Part shown: in pieces, positions 8,201 to 15,874 of the stretch
Layout: each line of letters opens with the position of its first letter
Position numbering within the stretch: position 1 is the stretch's first letter
From: Paenibacillus sp. HWE-109
GTDB lineage: Bacteria > Bacillota > Bacilli > Paenibacillales > NBRC-103111
Assembly: GCF_022163125.1 (NCBI RefSeq)
Contig: NZ_CP091881.1
Span: 4,898,001-4,962,000, forward strand
DNA: 64,000 bases
Reading direction: 5' to 3'
Program-made: the position numbers and the translations under genes
The notes under the pieces: model-generated
The model's input: the letters and a program-made list of their open reading frames with translations, nothing else
Told to the model about the DNA's origin: nothing
Database searches by the model: none

Positions 8201-10379
8201 AAGCCGGTAAAAGATCGATGATGTTGTCCACGTGACTTTGCACGAACAATTCCGGATAATACCCGCCTCTTACTTGCCATTCGTTCACAAATTCACTTGT
8301 CGGGTAAATGTCTGCAAGGGAAATAGCTCGATCCCCATCATATAGACGAGCCCACATGAACGCACTATCTGGATGGTATCCACCCGATCCTCGCATGTTC
8401 AGCGAAACCTTAACGGCATTAAATAATTCAGGCGTGTACTTTTTCGTGATCTGGTCGAGAAATCCAACACCAATTAAATGGGAGGCATGGCGGTGGCTTG
8501 GATCTACGATCGAGTAGTCATTATTCCATTCCTTTATTTCTCCGCTGCTTCCGATTTGATAAGGAAGCAACTTCGGCAAGGCAGTTCGGATACGATTCAG
8601 CAAATCAACCTCCGCAGGAGAGTTTGCTTCCAGTATATTCCCTGCTTCTAGCACATTCTCAAACAACTCTCGAATGACAGTCATATCGATGGTTGAACCT
8701 TGACTGACTGCAATGGGTGTTCCATCTGACAAGACATACTTCGTCTCGGGAGAGCTAGAAGGCGATGCAACCAGATAGCCATCCTTGTTTGTAACAAGTA
8801 AATCCAAGGCAAACTCTGCAGAACCCTTCATGAGCGGGAATGCTGTGCCCTGAAGATACGATTTGTCCTGTGTGAACCGATAATGATCATACATATTAAA
8901 CATGAGCCACATGCCGCCCGTAAGCCAGATTGCCCATTCATTGTCACCTGCACTAAGTTCCGTTTTCGCCCACAAATCAGATGCTTGGGGCACCATCCAC
9001 CCGTCAAAGCCGAAATCGGATTGCGCCGTTTTCGCCCCGTTGATAGATAAATTTTTGAGATACTTCCAGAGTGGATCGCCATTCTCTCTCAGATTCCCCG
9101 CCTCAATTAACGTATACGTTTTTTCTACGTTTTCATTAAACCAATGTGCCCCATATGAGTTCGTGTACCACTTGTTCATCCACATGCCATTCTGGTTCAG
9201 AGGACGGTCGAATGTATTGGCCCTAGAACCAGCAATGGAAACGTAACGGGCGTACTGGTAGGTAAGTGTGAACGGTTTGGAATTACCGTTAGCTTCCGTC
9301 CATAACCTACGAAACAAACTCCGATGATCAGCTTGGTGTACATCCAAGAGCTGAGTATAAGTTTTGGCAAATGCAGCGTCCATCAGGCCCGTTACAATCG
9401 GAGTAGGATTATTGCCGCCTTGGCTCGGATTCGGATTGGTAAACGGATCTTTGTAACTTGTCGCGTCCGCATAGAGCAATTCGATAACCGCAGCGTTAGA
9501 AATGTTCAAATTACCATCAACGGCTGTTATGGTCCCTCCCGTCGTTCTGGCTCGAAGACGAGCATCAAATGTCATGCCTCTCCCGTTTTCCCACTGACTT
9601 GCGTAGTCATCATATGGAGCCGTTCCTGTCATCTGGATCTCGCTCCCGGATGAAGATACCGTTCCATGTGTGTTCATTTCTGCCGGGAGCTCCATCTTTG
9701 CTGTCATGCTCATCGGCTGCCCGCTGTCATTGGTCATGCGTACGACCATAACGCGATCGGGGTTACTGGCAAATACTTCACGCGTATACGTCGTGTTTCC
9801 CACTTTATATTTGGTTGTCACTATCGACTTATCCAAATGAAGCTCTCGATCATAGTTCGTATATCCTGTCGTATTCGGGACATCCAGAACGATATTGCCA
9901 ATCGGCAGAAATTCCGCCAATTTCTCTGATCCCCACATCCCCATTGCTGCTGTCTCAGCTGACTTCAATTTATTCTCGCGGTCCGTTACTGTCGTTGCTG
10001 TATCCGCCCCAGCAAGTAAACTTCTCGTCGCATCCAGTGCAGTTATACGATTCGGATCAGAACGATTGAACGGTTCGCCGGAATTAAACGTTTTGTCATT
10101 AAGTTGAAGAATTTCGGTCGCTACGCCCCCTGAAACTTTAGCGCCGAAGTAACCATTTCCAACAGGTGCCCCGTTAAAATCTGTCCCACTGGCCGGCGTT
10201 GTCCAATTTATTTTCAAATCGTCCCAATTGCCCGTTTTCAGAACTGGCATTTCTGAGTTCCCTGTCTCAGCAGCAGATGCCTGCGAGATGGATGGAACTC
10301 CCGATGCCAACAACAACGTGACCAACAGCGATAACGAAGTTGTAATCGCTGTCATTTTTCTTAATTTTCGAATGATCAT
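2295..10379 (-). CDS. Giant cell-surface enzyme: divergent GH95-like domain + GH110 alpha-galactosidase-like domain + SLH anchor
   Basis: The 2694-residue protein starts at the ATG at 10379, which has AGGAG 8 nt upstream; an in-frame TTG at 10406 is less likely. A signal peptide ends near ASAAE. About 40-800 is a GH65N/GH95-like glycosidase with HRHASHLIG, but the canonical GH95 NINTQMNYW and QIDGNFG motifs are absent. About 817-1107 are ricin-like repeats and 1107-1237 a beta-sandwich. About 1243-1833 is a parallel beta-helix resembling GH110 alpha-1,3-galactosidases, with AHDDGINVHGT carrying the Asp pair. Then come F5/8C (1848-1982), FIVAR (1983-2063), two near-identical Big2 repeats (2063-2253), a conserved SLH-proximal domain (2280-2520) and three SLH repeats. 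The SLH tail should bind secondary cell-wall polymer. GH110 activity on terminal alpha-galactose is a family inference; the substrate of the N-terminal domain is uncertain. Confidence 0.88.
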   Translation of the reverse strand: MIIRKLRKMTAITTSLSLLVTLLLASGVPSISQASAAETGNSEMPVLKTGNWDDLKINWTTPASGTDFNGAPVGNGYFGAKVSGGVATEILQLNDKTFNSGEPFNRSDPNRITALDATRSLLAGADTATTVTDRENKLKSAETAAMGMWGSEKLAEFLPIGNIVLDVPNTTGYTNYDRELHLDKSIVTTKYKVGNTTYTREVFASNPDRVMVVRMTNDSGQPMSMTAKMELPAEMNTHGTVSSSGSEIQMTGTAPYDDYASQWENGRGMTFDARLRARTTGGTITAVDGNLNISNAAVIELLYADATSYKDPFTNPNPSQGGNNPTPIVTGLMDAAFAKTYTQLLDVHQADHRSLFRRLWTEANGNSKPFTLTYQYARYVSIAGSRANTFDRPLNQNGMWMNKWYTNSYGAHWFNENVEKTYTLIEAGNLRENGDPLWKYLKNLSINGAKTAQSDFGFDGWMVPQASDLWAKTELSAGDNEWAIWLTGGMWLMFNMYDHYRFTQDKSYLQGTAFPLMKGSAEFALDLLVTNKDGYLVASPSSSPETKYVLSDGTPIAVSQGSTIDMTVIRELFENVLEAGNILEANSPAEVDLLNRIRTALPKLLPYQIGSSGEIKEWNNDYSIVDPSHRHASHLIGVGFLDQITKKYTPELFNAVKVSLNMRGSGGYHPDSAFMWARLYDGDRAISLADIYPTSEFVNEWQVRGGYYPELFVQSHVDNIIDLLPALPSTWTTGNFSGIMARGGFEVGVSWTQSRATSIQVKSLAGTRAKLSYPNIAGAIVTNQDGQNVAYTTDSSNQISFDTQVGDVYTISSIPSKDGQLYTLKMKISGQMLEIAGASSDEQASLIQMPSSGATNQQWQVVSLGNGYNKIVNSKSNKAIAVLGASASDGAQLVQQTYTADADLTDEWQLVDQANGYYKLVNRGSGKALTVPSASSVSGTQLVQSSLTNADNQLVKVNPVSDPFDQKTFNLTVQNSQLRMDVDGGSNADGTKIIQWSAGTALNQQWKFIKTDPGYYKIISQKSSKVLVVENASTVDGAGIVQNGYTQDANYNDEWSVVDVGDGFFQLQNRGSGKVIEIPGSSQAGGVQFVQRTAGTGSNQKFLLSFDRTTNDNATGLGNDQFMYGQDWGYTASESGAYSGDNHYSNVADAYVLLRFTGSKVKLYGAKNNNQGIAAISIDDGPESLVDTYAPSRSDQHLLFESKDLANQEHVLRIRVTGQKSASANNTFVSIDRADIQSRIEKSAVGNYFSQSTEKINGVDHTVITLNYTGDDAGDAVRAAIEAAKVAPKPVILDFPAGIYPFKASTANNAQYYISNASSSGQTPGGWRKVGLLFKDISDLTIRGNGSTLLFHGVMTPIVFDHATNVKVNGINIDFNRPVVSEMTVTEVGTNYMKASIHPDSWYTIPNNQLSWIGEENWTQNGTQNVGAVQEYDPLTKKTWRVGNPLNSVTNAQDLGNRVVQFNYASSPNVTVGHTFQLRDTTRREQGTLIYRSKDITWTDVNFYAAPGLGIISQYSENLTLDRLNFAPKAGSGRTNASMADFLQVSGSKGDIRVMNSHFAGAHDDGINVHGTHLQIVQIPASNQVKVQFMHPESWGFDAFAVGDTIEYINKSTLLSKESAVVTGVTRVDDTQIILTLDKTVPASVTANEYVVENTTWTPNVTITNSTFETIPTRGILMTTSGAVRIEDNTFNGMPMSAILIADDANSWYESGMVKDVVIRNNTFNNNGNAVISVEPSTSLANPNKTVHSHIVVDGNQFNQSSGNSAIYAKSVDGFTFTNNTANQGGLDLAFDASKAITVTGNSFAQSDVDKKISFNQMIAGTDSVEASQGFVVTRTNDYTPIVTDPNDIPQSEMTATTTSNRSGNEASNAIDGDPSTIWHTEWDPKANLPQSITLDLGKSTVISKLRYLPRQNGESNGNITSYELSASVDGTSFTPFASGTWSDDSSEKSAVFAPVLSRYLKLSATAGHGGFASAAELHVGKEASNIHYQELVDLIANVQSKHDSAVEGNGNGQYPVGSRQTLQAAIDAANLALGALTQQEIDQAKDDLNQALRAFEASVIGQVQVASLNITSVGNVSTITTKGGSLPLGVMVLPTNATNQTVTWAVYEADGAVTDKAIINLTGLLTAVKNGTVKVVATANDGSAVIGVKAISISGQNDNSGTSPVNVTSIAVTSASTSINVKGGSLPLGVMVLPTNATNQTVTWAVYEVDGAVTDKALINLTGLLTAVKNGTVKVVATATDGSAVIGVKSISISGQNDNPGTNPGSGGFIGSGNPTLPPVKEDPTKYVPKDTELRIEPVQENQTGVTAIINRERLAQKLADLKAAGSSILNFEMSGEYEKNAVQLPLDILYNSMKENKGTLLTLRSHLGSYNLPLSILNREDVASAVDTEGAVLIISMDKAKSQHEQQFDQSISENGMKRVSDMIDYKVILKAKDKEVEIANFGNRFITRVMNVDGAIQDASIATAVVYDPVTGELKFVPSVFSVKNGKTEATITRNTNSLYAIVQNKKTFDDMYGHWAQKDVENLASKMVIDGTTDRTYTPEMQVTRAQFAALLVRGLGLRAEVTPSVFTDVAATQWYASEVGTAAKYGLVQGVGEGRFNPDQLITREQMVVMMMKAVHLVQGESIPEAVVNNQFSDQDQLSDYARRAVAEAVSKDLVHGKTETTFAPQDAATRAEAAVLIKQAMQYLKLIN
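3601..4135 (-). repeat. Tandem 300-bp repeat encoding two Big2 domains
   Basis: Two copies sit exactly 300 bp apart (TTGTCATTTT at 3601 and 3901) inside the GH95-like/GH110 gene and are nearly identical for about 230 bp. Each encodes a bacterial Ig-like Big2 domain. The low divergence points to recent duplication or ongoing recombination that changes stalk length between catalytic domains and the SLH anchor. Confidence 0.85.
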
Positions 10380-10484
10380 CAAGTTCACTCCTTCATCAAT
10401 CTTCAATGCGATTTCGGCTCATTTCACCAAACACTGACTTATATGCGAACTGGGAATGCCCCCTTAAATTCTTAGATAAAAGAA

Positions 10485-10508
10485 AGGAGACTTGCTTAAC
10501 AGTCTCCT
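10485..10508 (-). terminator. Rho-independent terminator of the GH29-SLH gene
   Basis: A perfect 8-bp stem (AGGAGACT/AGTCTCCT) with an 8-nt loop lies 38 bp beyond the GH29 stop. On the minus strand it is followed by TTTCTTTTATC, a usable U-tract. Confidence 0.75.
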
Positions 10509-10546
10509 CCCTAGTGCAATTCAGCATTTGTGTAAAATGTTTCGCA

Positions 10547-13500
10547 TTAATTAATCAACTTCAAATATTGCATCGCTTGTTTGATAAGCACCGCAGCCTC
10601 TGCGCGAGTGGCTGCCTCTTGCGGTGCGAAGGTTGTTTCTGTTTTCCCATGAACCAGACCTTTGCTGGCGGCTTCCGCTACCGCGCTGCGGGCGTAATCA
10701 GATAACTGGTCTTGATCGGAGAATTGAATATTCGTACCAGCTTCCGGTTTCAATTCTCCCTGAACGAGATGGGCAGCTTTCATCATCATGACGACCATCT
10801 GCTCTCTCGTAATCAGTTGATCCGGGTTGAATCTGCCCTCGCCAACACCTTGAACCAAGCCGTACTTCGCAGCTGTACCTACTTCTGAGGCATACCACTG
10901 GTTGTCAGAAACATCTGTAAATACGGATGGCGTGGTCTCTGCCCGTAAGCCCAGTCCCCTTACGAGAAGTGCTGCAAACTGAGTCCGAGTGACTTGCATC
11001 TCCGGTGTATACGTGTGATCCGTTGTCCCGTCGATCACCATTTTGGAAGCTAGGCTCTCAACATCTTTCTGTGCCCAGTGTCCATTCATATCGTCAAACG
11101 TTTTCTTGTGTTGAACGATCGCATACAGACTGTTCGTATTTCGGGTTATGGTTGCTTCTGTCTTGCCATCTTTCACAGTAAACACGGAAGGCACGAATTT
11201 CATTTCTCCTGTAGCCTGATCGTAAACGACCGCAGTGGCAATCGATGAATCCTGAATGACACCATCTACATTCATCATGCGTGTGATAAAGCTGTTGCCA
11301 AAGTTCGTAATTTCTACTTCTTTGTCCTTAGATTTCAGAATCACTTTGTAATCGATCATATCGCTTACGCGTTTCATACCATTCTCTGTGATGGATTGAT
11401 CAAATTGCAGTTCGTGCTGGCTTTTAGCTTTATCCATGCGAATGATCAGCACTGCGCCTTCTGTATCAACCGCGCTCGCAACATCTTCACGGTTCAGGAT
11501 GGACAGCGGCAGGTTATATGATCCCAAATGATTTCTTAGGGTCAGGACCGTTCCTTTACTTTCTTTAAGACTGTTATACAAAATATCAAGCGGCAGCTGT
11601 ACGGCATTTCTTTCATACACGCCTGGCAGCTCGAAATTGAGGTTTGAGCTGCTTGCAGCTTTAAGATCTGCTAATTTCTGAACCAGACGATCACGATCGA
11701 TGGTTGCCGTTACACCTGTTTGATTTTCTTGTACAGGCTCGACCCTAAGTTCCGTATCCTTGGGTACGTACTTAGTTGGATCTTCTTTCACTGGCGATGT
11801 GGTTGGATTGCCAGAACCACTGGAACTACCCGAACCAGGGTTAACACCAGGATTGTCATTTTGCCCGGATATCGTAATGATTTTGTTCCCAAAAATCTGC
11901 GAACCATCGTTAGCTGTGGCAACCACTTTTACGATTCCATCCTTCGCAGCTACCAATAAACCATTTACGTCAATTATGGCTTTATCCGTAGGTGTTCTGC
12001 CGTCCGCTTCGTATACCGCCCATGTCACTGACTTATTGACAGCATTGGCAGGCAGCACCGCCGCTTGCAATTGAAGGCTTCCGCCCTTCACAGAAATCGT
12101 CGTCGTCGAATTTGTGACAGTGATCGATTGTACATTCACCTGCCCAATCTTTGTTAACACAAACGTTTGCAGTGCGGTGTTCAACGCTGCCGTTTCAGCT
12201 TCGAATTCCTGTTTAGTAGCAGCATTCAGGTCTACAAGTTGCTGCGCATGCGCGATTGCTGCTTGCAGGGTTGATTTCGAGCTTGCCGGGTAATTGCCGA
12301 CTGCTGTTCCTACTACAGCAAAATCATATTGAACTTGGGCATTCGCGATAAGCGCCACTAGATCAGCTCTATACGTGTTTTCTGTAACCGTAACGTTTGC
12401 TACAGCAGGTATGACTGTGCCATCAACAGCACCATTCACGATGAAACTGCCAGCTGATTTATACTTAGACGAATCTACCAGATCCCACTGAACCGACTTA
12501 TCGGCAGTTGTCGCATTGTTATACACAACTGTGACACTCGCAGGCAGAACCGGCGGAACATACGTAGCCGTAACTACGTTTACTGGCATAACGCCCGAAA
12601 TCACGGGTGTCGCTTCAACATTCAGCTTAGTCAGCTTCGCATTCGCCCAATCGCCGTGATCTTCGCTGTTTCCATTGCCGGAATCCGTAACTTCCAATAT
12701 TAGCTCTTTATAACCTTTAACATTTACCTTCACAAATTTGGCATCATCCGACACTCTCAACAAACTTCCGGAGTAAAGCGATTCGATCGTGTCATCGTTC
12801 TTCACTCCTGACACTTTAAACTGTATCGAGCCGTTGCCTTTGTAACTTCCGCCGTTCACTTCCTTATCTACACCGATAAAGGCGGAGAAGGTTTCATAAT
12901 TAGCTCCAGTAAGATCATACTTGATCGTTGAATTGGCATGAGTCCCAAGGCCTTTGGCAAAGGAGAGATCCTCGGCCCCATTCTTCAATACGATCGCATT
13001 GCCAGCGATGCTCTTGTCTTTCTTCACATCCAACCAACCTGAGGATGCGCTAATCCAATTCAAATCGCTCAAATAGTCAACTTCAGGCAATTCTTCCTTC
13101 TGTTCGGATTTGCCTTCCGCAATTCTAAACGTTGCATTGGCCCAGCTTGCATGATCCTCGCTATTATCGTTATCGCTCTTCGTCACAACAAGTTCCACAA
13201 CGCTTGCGCCAACTACATTGACATCAACCGCTTTGGCCAAATCAGTAACCTTCATCACACCGCTCGCAAATTTCTCTACGCCGTCTACAAGTACCTTGAA
13301 TTCCACGTCGGCATAAGACGGCGATTTGGCCATTTCTTGGTCGACTCCGGCAAGAGCCGTGAAGGACTCATAATTTTTATCGGAAATGTCAAAAATAATT
13401 CTCGACTCGGCATGTACGCCAAAGCCCTTCTCGTACGTTGCAGCGCCGCTATTGCCCATTAGCCTTATTGTATTTCCGTCCAGGCTTTTGTCCTTCTTAA

Positions 13501-15715
13501 CGGTTAACCAGCCTGAAGATGCACTTAACCATTCCAGGTCGCTCGCATAACGATCCACTAGTTCAAAGTTCAGCGTGTAGACTTCCTGTGTCGCTCCGCC
13601 GTCAGCTGTAGCTGTGATGGTCGTCGCGCCTGGCAAACTGTCGGCTGGGTGGATGACCAACTGCACGTCTTCAGATGCTTTGTCCGCTGTCACTGTTGGT
13701 ACTTCCAGGTTTTTTTCTCTCAGAACAGTCAGCGTCGCCGTACGATTCTCAGAATTAAGACCTTTGACAGACACTCCGTTCACTTTCACATTTTTAATCA
13801 GAGAAGGCAGTTTTTCCACTTTCCATAATTGACTATCGCTTCCTGTATACGTGTTTTGAACAACCGGATTTCCGTCAGCAGCAGAACCGTTGCTGATTTC
13901 CAAGGCCAATCGGCTGTTTACGTTGGTAATTTTGAAGTAACCATTGCCAACATTGGAGATGGTCCACTGCTGGTTTATGGCTGTAGGATCTGCAGCAGTT
14001 TCAGAATCTGTCCATTGAATGACTGGTACTTCAGGCGTTTTACTGGCACCTGGAACATCCATCACTTGTCCGCTTTGCTTATTGGCAATCTTATATTTGC
14101 CCAGACCTACATCATCGATAACCCATTGCTGATCCAGCGCACCCGATTGGGTTCGCTCGGCAACAGCCGCTCCATTAGCGGGCGAATTCCCAACGCCCAA
14201 TACTTTGCCGGTCGCTTTATTGACGATGCGATACAACGTGTTGACATCAAAGGAGTCAATCCCCGTCCGAGTTGGAACTTCATTGGTGTATGAGCCGACT
14301 GCCAGCTCGCCTGCAGCAGCGAAGCCGCCTACGGCCGAATTCACTTCCATTTTGACATAGCGTGCTGTTTGCGATGGGAAAGTCACACGTTTCATGGTCT
14401 TGTCCCCATCCCATGTTCCGCTAGTAACCGAAGTGAAGTTCGTACCATCTTCGCTCACATATAACGTATAGGAAGTAATCATACCTTCTGATAAATTTTG
14501 CGAAGGCAAGTAATTCAACATATTAATGTTGTTGTACGTGTAGCCCAAATCGAATGTAATGGATTGAGGCAGAGATGTGTTCGTTTGCCAAACAGTCTCA
14601 GAGTAAGTGTCGTTTACATAATCCATAAGGCCATCAATCGCATTGCTTGCATTCCCGCTAGTAGCCGTTGCCGAATTAGCTGTAATCGGATGCTCCATCA
14701 CGATTGGCTGCCCAGGCAGTGGAGGACGAGATGCATTCGGCGACCATGCTTGTCCAATCTCCCCCAATCGATTGACTACGTTGTTATCCAGTTCCCCATC
14801 CGGATTCGGTGAAACGTTGAGCAAAAAGTTTGTATAACGCGGTTCCAAAAAACCGAGATGATCCTGCACAATATTCTGCACGCTTGCCGGCTCTGTATTC
14901 GTCATCCAATTGTGCCAGAACCATTGACTGGACACGAGCGGCATGCCCTGGTTAGCGGCATACGCATTGTTGGAAGGCGCCCAAACGCCCTTAGGTTCTT
15001 CAAAATAAATAATGTCCTCATCCCATGGCTGCGTTTGTCCATTGTGATCCACAATAAGAATATTAGGCTGTAGTCGCTTTATCAATTCGCGGATTTCTTG
15101 ATATGGAACTTCATTATGACCCATCTCCCAGGCCCAGCCGTCGATAATTAGAACCGGTATTTCACCGTAATTCGTCAGCAACTCTGTTAGTTGCCCTTTA
15201 ATAAATTCGATATCCGCTCTGCTGACGGAACCCTTTTGAATACCTTGCTGACGATCCCAAATGGAGAAGTATAGCCCCGGCAAAATTCCTTTGGCGCGCA
15301 TGGAATCTACATATTGCCTTACGATATCTTTCTTGTAGGAGCTGTTCATCACGTTATAATTGCCGTATTTGGTTGGCCACAGGGCAAATCCGTCATGATG
15401 CTTGGTCGTTAGAACGGTATATTTGATACCTGCGGATTCGGCGGCTTGCGCCCATTGGTCTGTATTCACATGCTCAGGATTAAAAGATAGTGGATCTTGT
15501 CCTGGCGTCACCCATTCCTGATCGTGATAGGTTCCCATGTTATAGTGGATAAACATACCAAACCTGAGATCCACATAGTTTTTCTGATTCGTGTAACTAT
15601 CATTCACAACGGGGCTTGCTGTGCTTTGAATATTTGTACTCGCAAAAACGGGAGCCACCGTGACAAAAAGAAGCATAAATATAAGTCCTACACATGTTGA
15701 AATCTTTTTACACAA
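10547..15715 (-). CDS. Surface-anchored GH29 alpha-L-fucosidase with F5/8C, ricin, two NPCBM, FIVAR, Big and SLH domains
   Basis: The 1722-residue protein begins at a TTG at 15715, supported by GGAGGGG 6 nt upstream and a signal peptide ending at VFAS. The GH29 barrel (about 38-338) shows FGMFIHYNMG, KHHDGFALW and the probable nucleophile Asp in VLIIDGWAWE. This looks closer to GH29-B (alpha-1,3/4-fucosidases) than to the other GH29 protein, but the subfamily is inferred. It continues with F5/8C (338-468), a ricin-like trefoil (488-642), a cadherin-like/Ig module, two NPCBM domains (720-863, 877-1030), a Big_4-like module, FIVAR (1115-1192), Big2, the conserved SLH-proximal domain and three SLH repeats (1538-1722). 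The wealth of binding modules suggests docking on complex insoluble or branched glycans. It lies between the GH30/GH43 and GH95-like/GH110 genes. Confidence 0.92.
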   Translation of the reverse strand: MCKKISTCVGLIFMLLFVTVAPVFASTNIQSTASPVVNDSYTNQKNYVDLRFGMFIHYNMGTYHDQEWVTPGQDPLSFNPEHVNTDQWAQAAESAGIKYTVLTTKHHDGFALWPTKYGNYNVMNSSYKKDIVRQYVDSMRAKGILPGLYFSIWDRQQGIQKGSVSRADIEFIKGQLTELLTNYGEIPVLIIDGWAWEMGHNEVPYQEIRELIKRLQPNILIVDHNGQTQPWDEDIIYFEEPKGVWAPSNNAYAANQGMPLVSSQWFWHNWMTNTEPASVQNIVQDHLGFLEPRYTNFLLNVSPNPDGELDNNVVNRLGEIGQAWSPNASRPPLPGQPIVMEHPITANSATATSGNASNAIDGLMDYVNDTYSETVWQTNTSLPQSITFDLGYTYNNINMLNYLPSQNLSEGMITSYTLYVSEDGTNFTSVTSGTWDGDKTMKRVTFPSQTARYVKMEVNSAVGGFAAAGELAVGSYTNEVPTRTGIDSFDVNTLYRIVNKATGKVLGVGNSPANGAAVAERTQSGALDQQWVIDDVGLGKYKIANKQSGQVMDVPGASKTPEVPVIQWTDSETAADPTAINQQWTISNVGNGYFKITNVNSRLALEISNGSAADGNPVVQNTYTGSDSQLWKVEKLPSLIKNVKVNGVSVKGLNSENRTATLTVLREKNLEVPTVTADKASEDVQLVIHPADSLPGATTITATADGGATQEVYTLNFELVDRYASDLEWLSASSGWLTVKKDKSLDGNTIRLMGNSGAATYEKGFGVHAESRIIFDISDKNYESFTALAGVDQEMAKSPSYADVEFKVLVDGVEKFASGVMKVTDLAKAVDVNVVGASVVELVVTKSDNDNSEDHASWANATFRIAEGKSEQKEELPEVDYLSDLNWISASSGWLDVKKDKSIAGNAIVLKNGAEDLSFAKGLGTHANSTIKYDLTGANYETFSAFIGVDKEVNGGSYKGNGSIQFKVSGVKNDDTIESLYSGSLLRVSDDAKFVKVNVKGYKELILEVTDSGNGNSEDHGDWANAKLTKLNVEATPVISGVMPVNVVTATYVPPVLPASVTVVYNNATTADKSVQWDLVDSSKYKSAGSFIVNGAVDGTVIPAVANVTVTENTYRADLVALIANAQVQYDFAVVGTAVGNYPASSKSTLQAAIAHAQQLVDLNAATKQEFEAETAALNTALQTFVLTKIGQVNVQSITVTNSTTTISVKGGSLQLQAAVLPANAVNKSVTWAVYEADGRTPTDKAIIDVNGLLVAAKDGIVKVVATANDGSQIFGNKIITISGQNDNPGVNPGSGSSSGSGNPTTSPVKEDPTKYVPKDTELRVEPVQENQTGVTATIDRDRLVQKLADLKAASSSNLNFELPGVYERNAVQLPLDILYNSLKESKGTVLTLRNHLGSYNLPLSILNREDVASAVDTEGAVLIIRMDKAKSQHELQFDQSITENGMKRVSDMIDYKVILKSKDKEVEITNFGNSFITRMMNVDGVIQDSSIATAVVYDQATGEMKFVPSVFTVKDGKTEATITRNTNSLYAIVQHKKTFDDMNGHWAQKDVESLASKMVIDGTTDHTYTPEMQVTRTQFAALLVRGLGLRAETTPSVFTDVSDNQWYASEVGTAAKYGLVQGVGEGRFNPDQLITREQMVVMMMKAAHLVQGELKPEAGTNIQFSDQDQLSDYARSAVAEAASKGLVHGKTETTFAPQEAATRAEAAVLIKQAMQYLKLIN

Positions 15716-15761
15716 TTGATTCCCCTCCTATACTCTTGTAGTTTGTTTCATAAATATAATG

Positions 15762-15775
15762 ATAAAGCGCTTACA
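15762..15775. promoter_or_regulatory. Candidate CcpA (cre) site upstream of the GH29-SLH gene
   Basis: ATAAAGCGCTTACA matches the cre consensus TGWNANCGNTNWCA at 12 of 14 positions and contains the palindromic core AAGCGCTT. It lies 47-60 bp upstream of the TTG start, where a repressor or activator could act. Binding is inferred. Confidence 0.4.
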
Positions 15776-15818
15776 TTCATGTGCTTCACAAAAGATTTTT
15801 CATCGACAATAATAAAAC

Positions 15819-15855
15819 CTGATCTCGGCTCAATTTTCGATTGAACCGAGATCAG
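15819..15855 (-). terminator. Rho-independent terminator of the GH30/GH43 gene
   Basis: Arms CTGATCTCGG..TCAAT and ATTGA..CCGAGATCAG form a long stem with a TTTCG loop, 20 bp after the stop. A poly-A on the plus side (AAAA) gives a U-tract on the transcript. It is a near copy of the hairpin at 2237-2277. Confidence 0.75.
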
Positions 15856-15874
15856 TTTATCGAGCTATTTGGTA

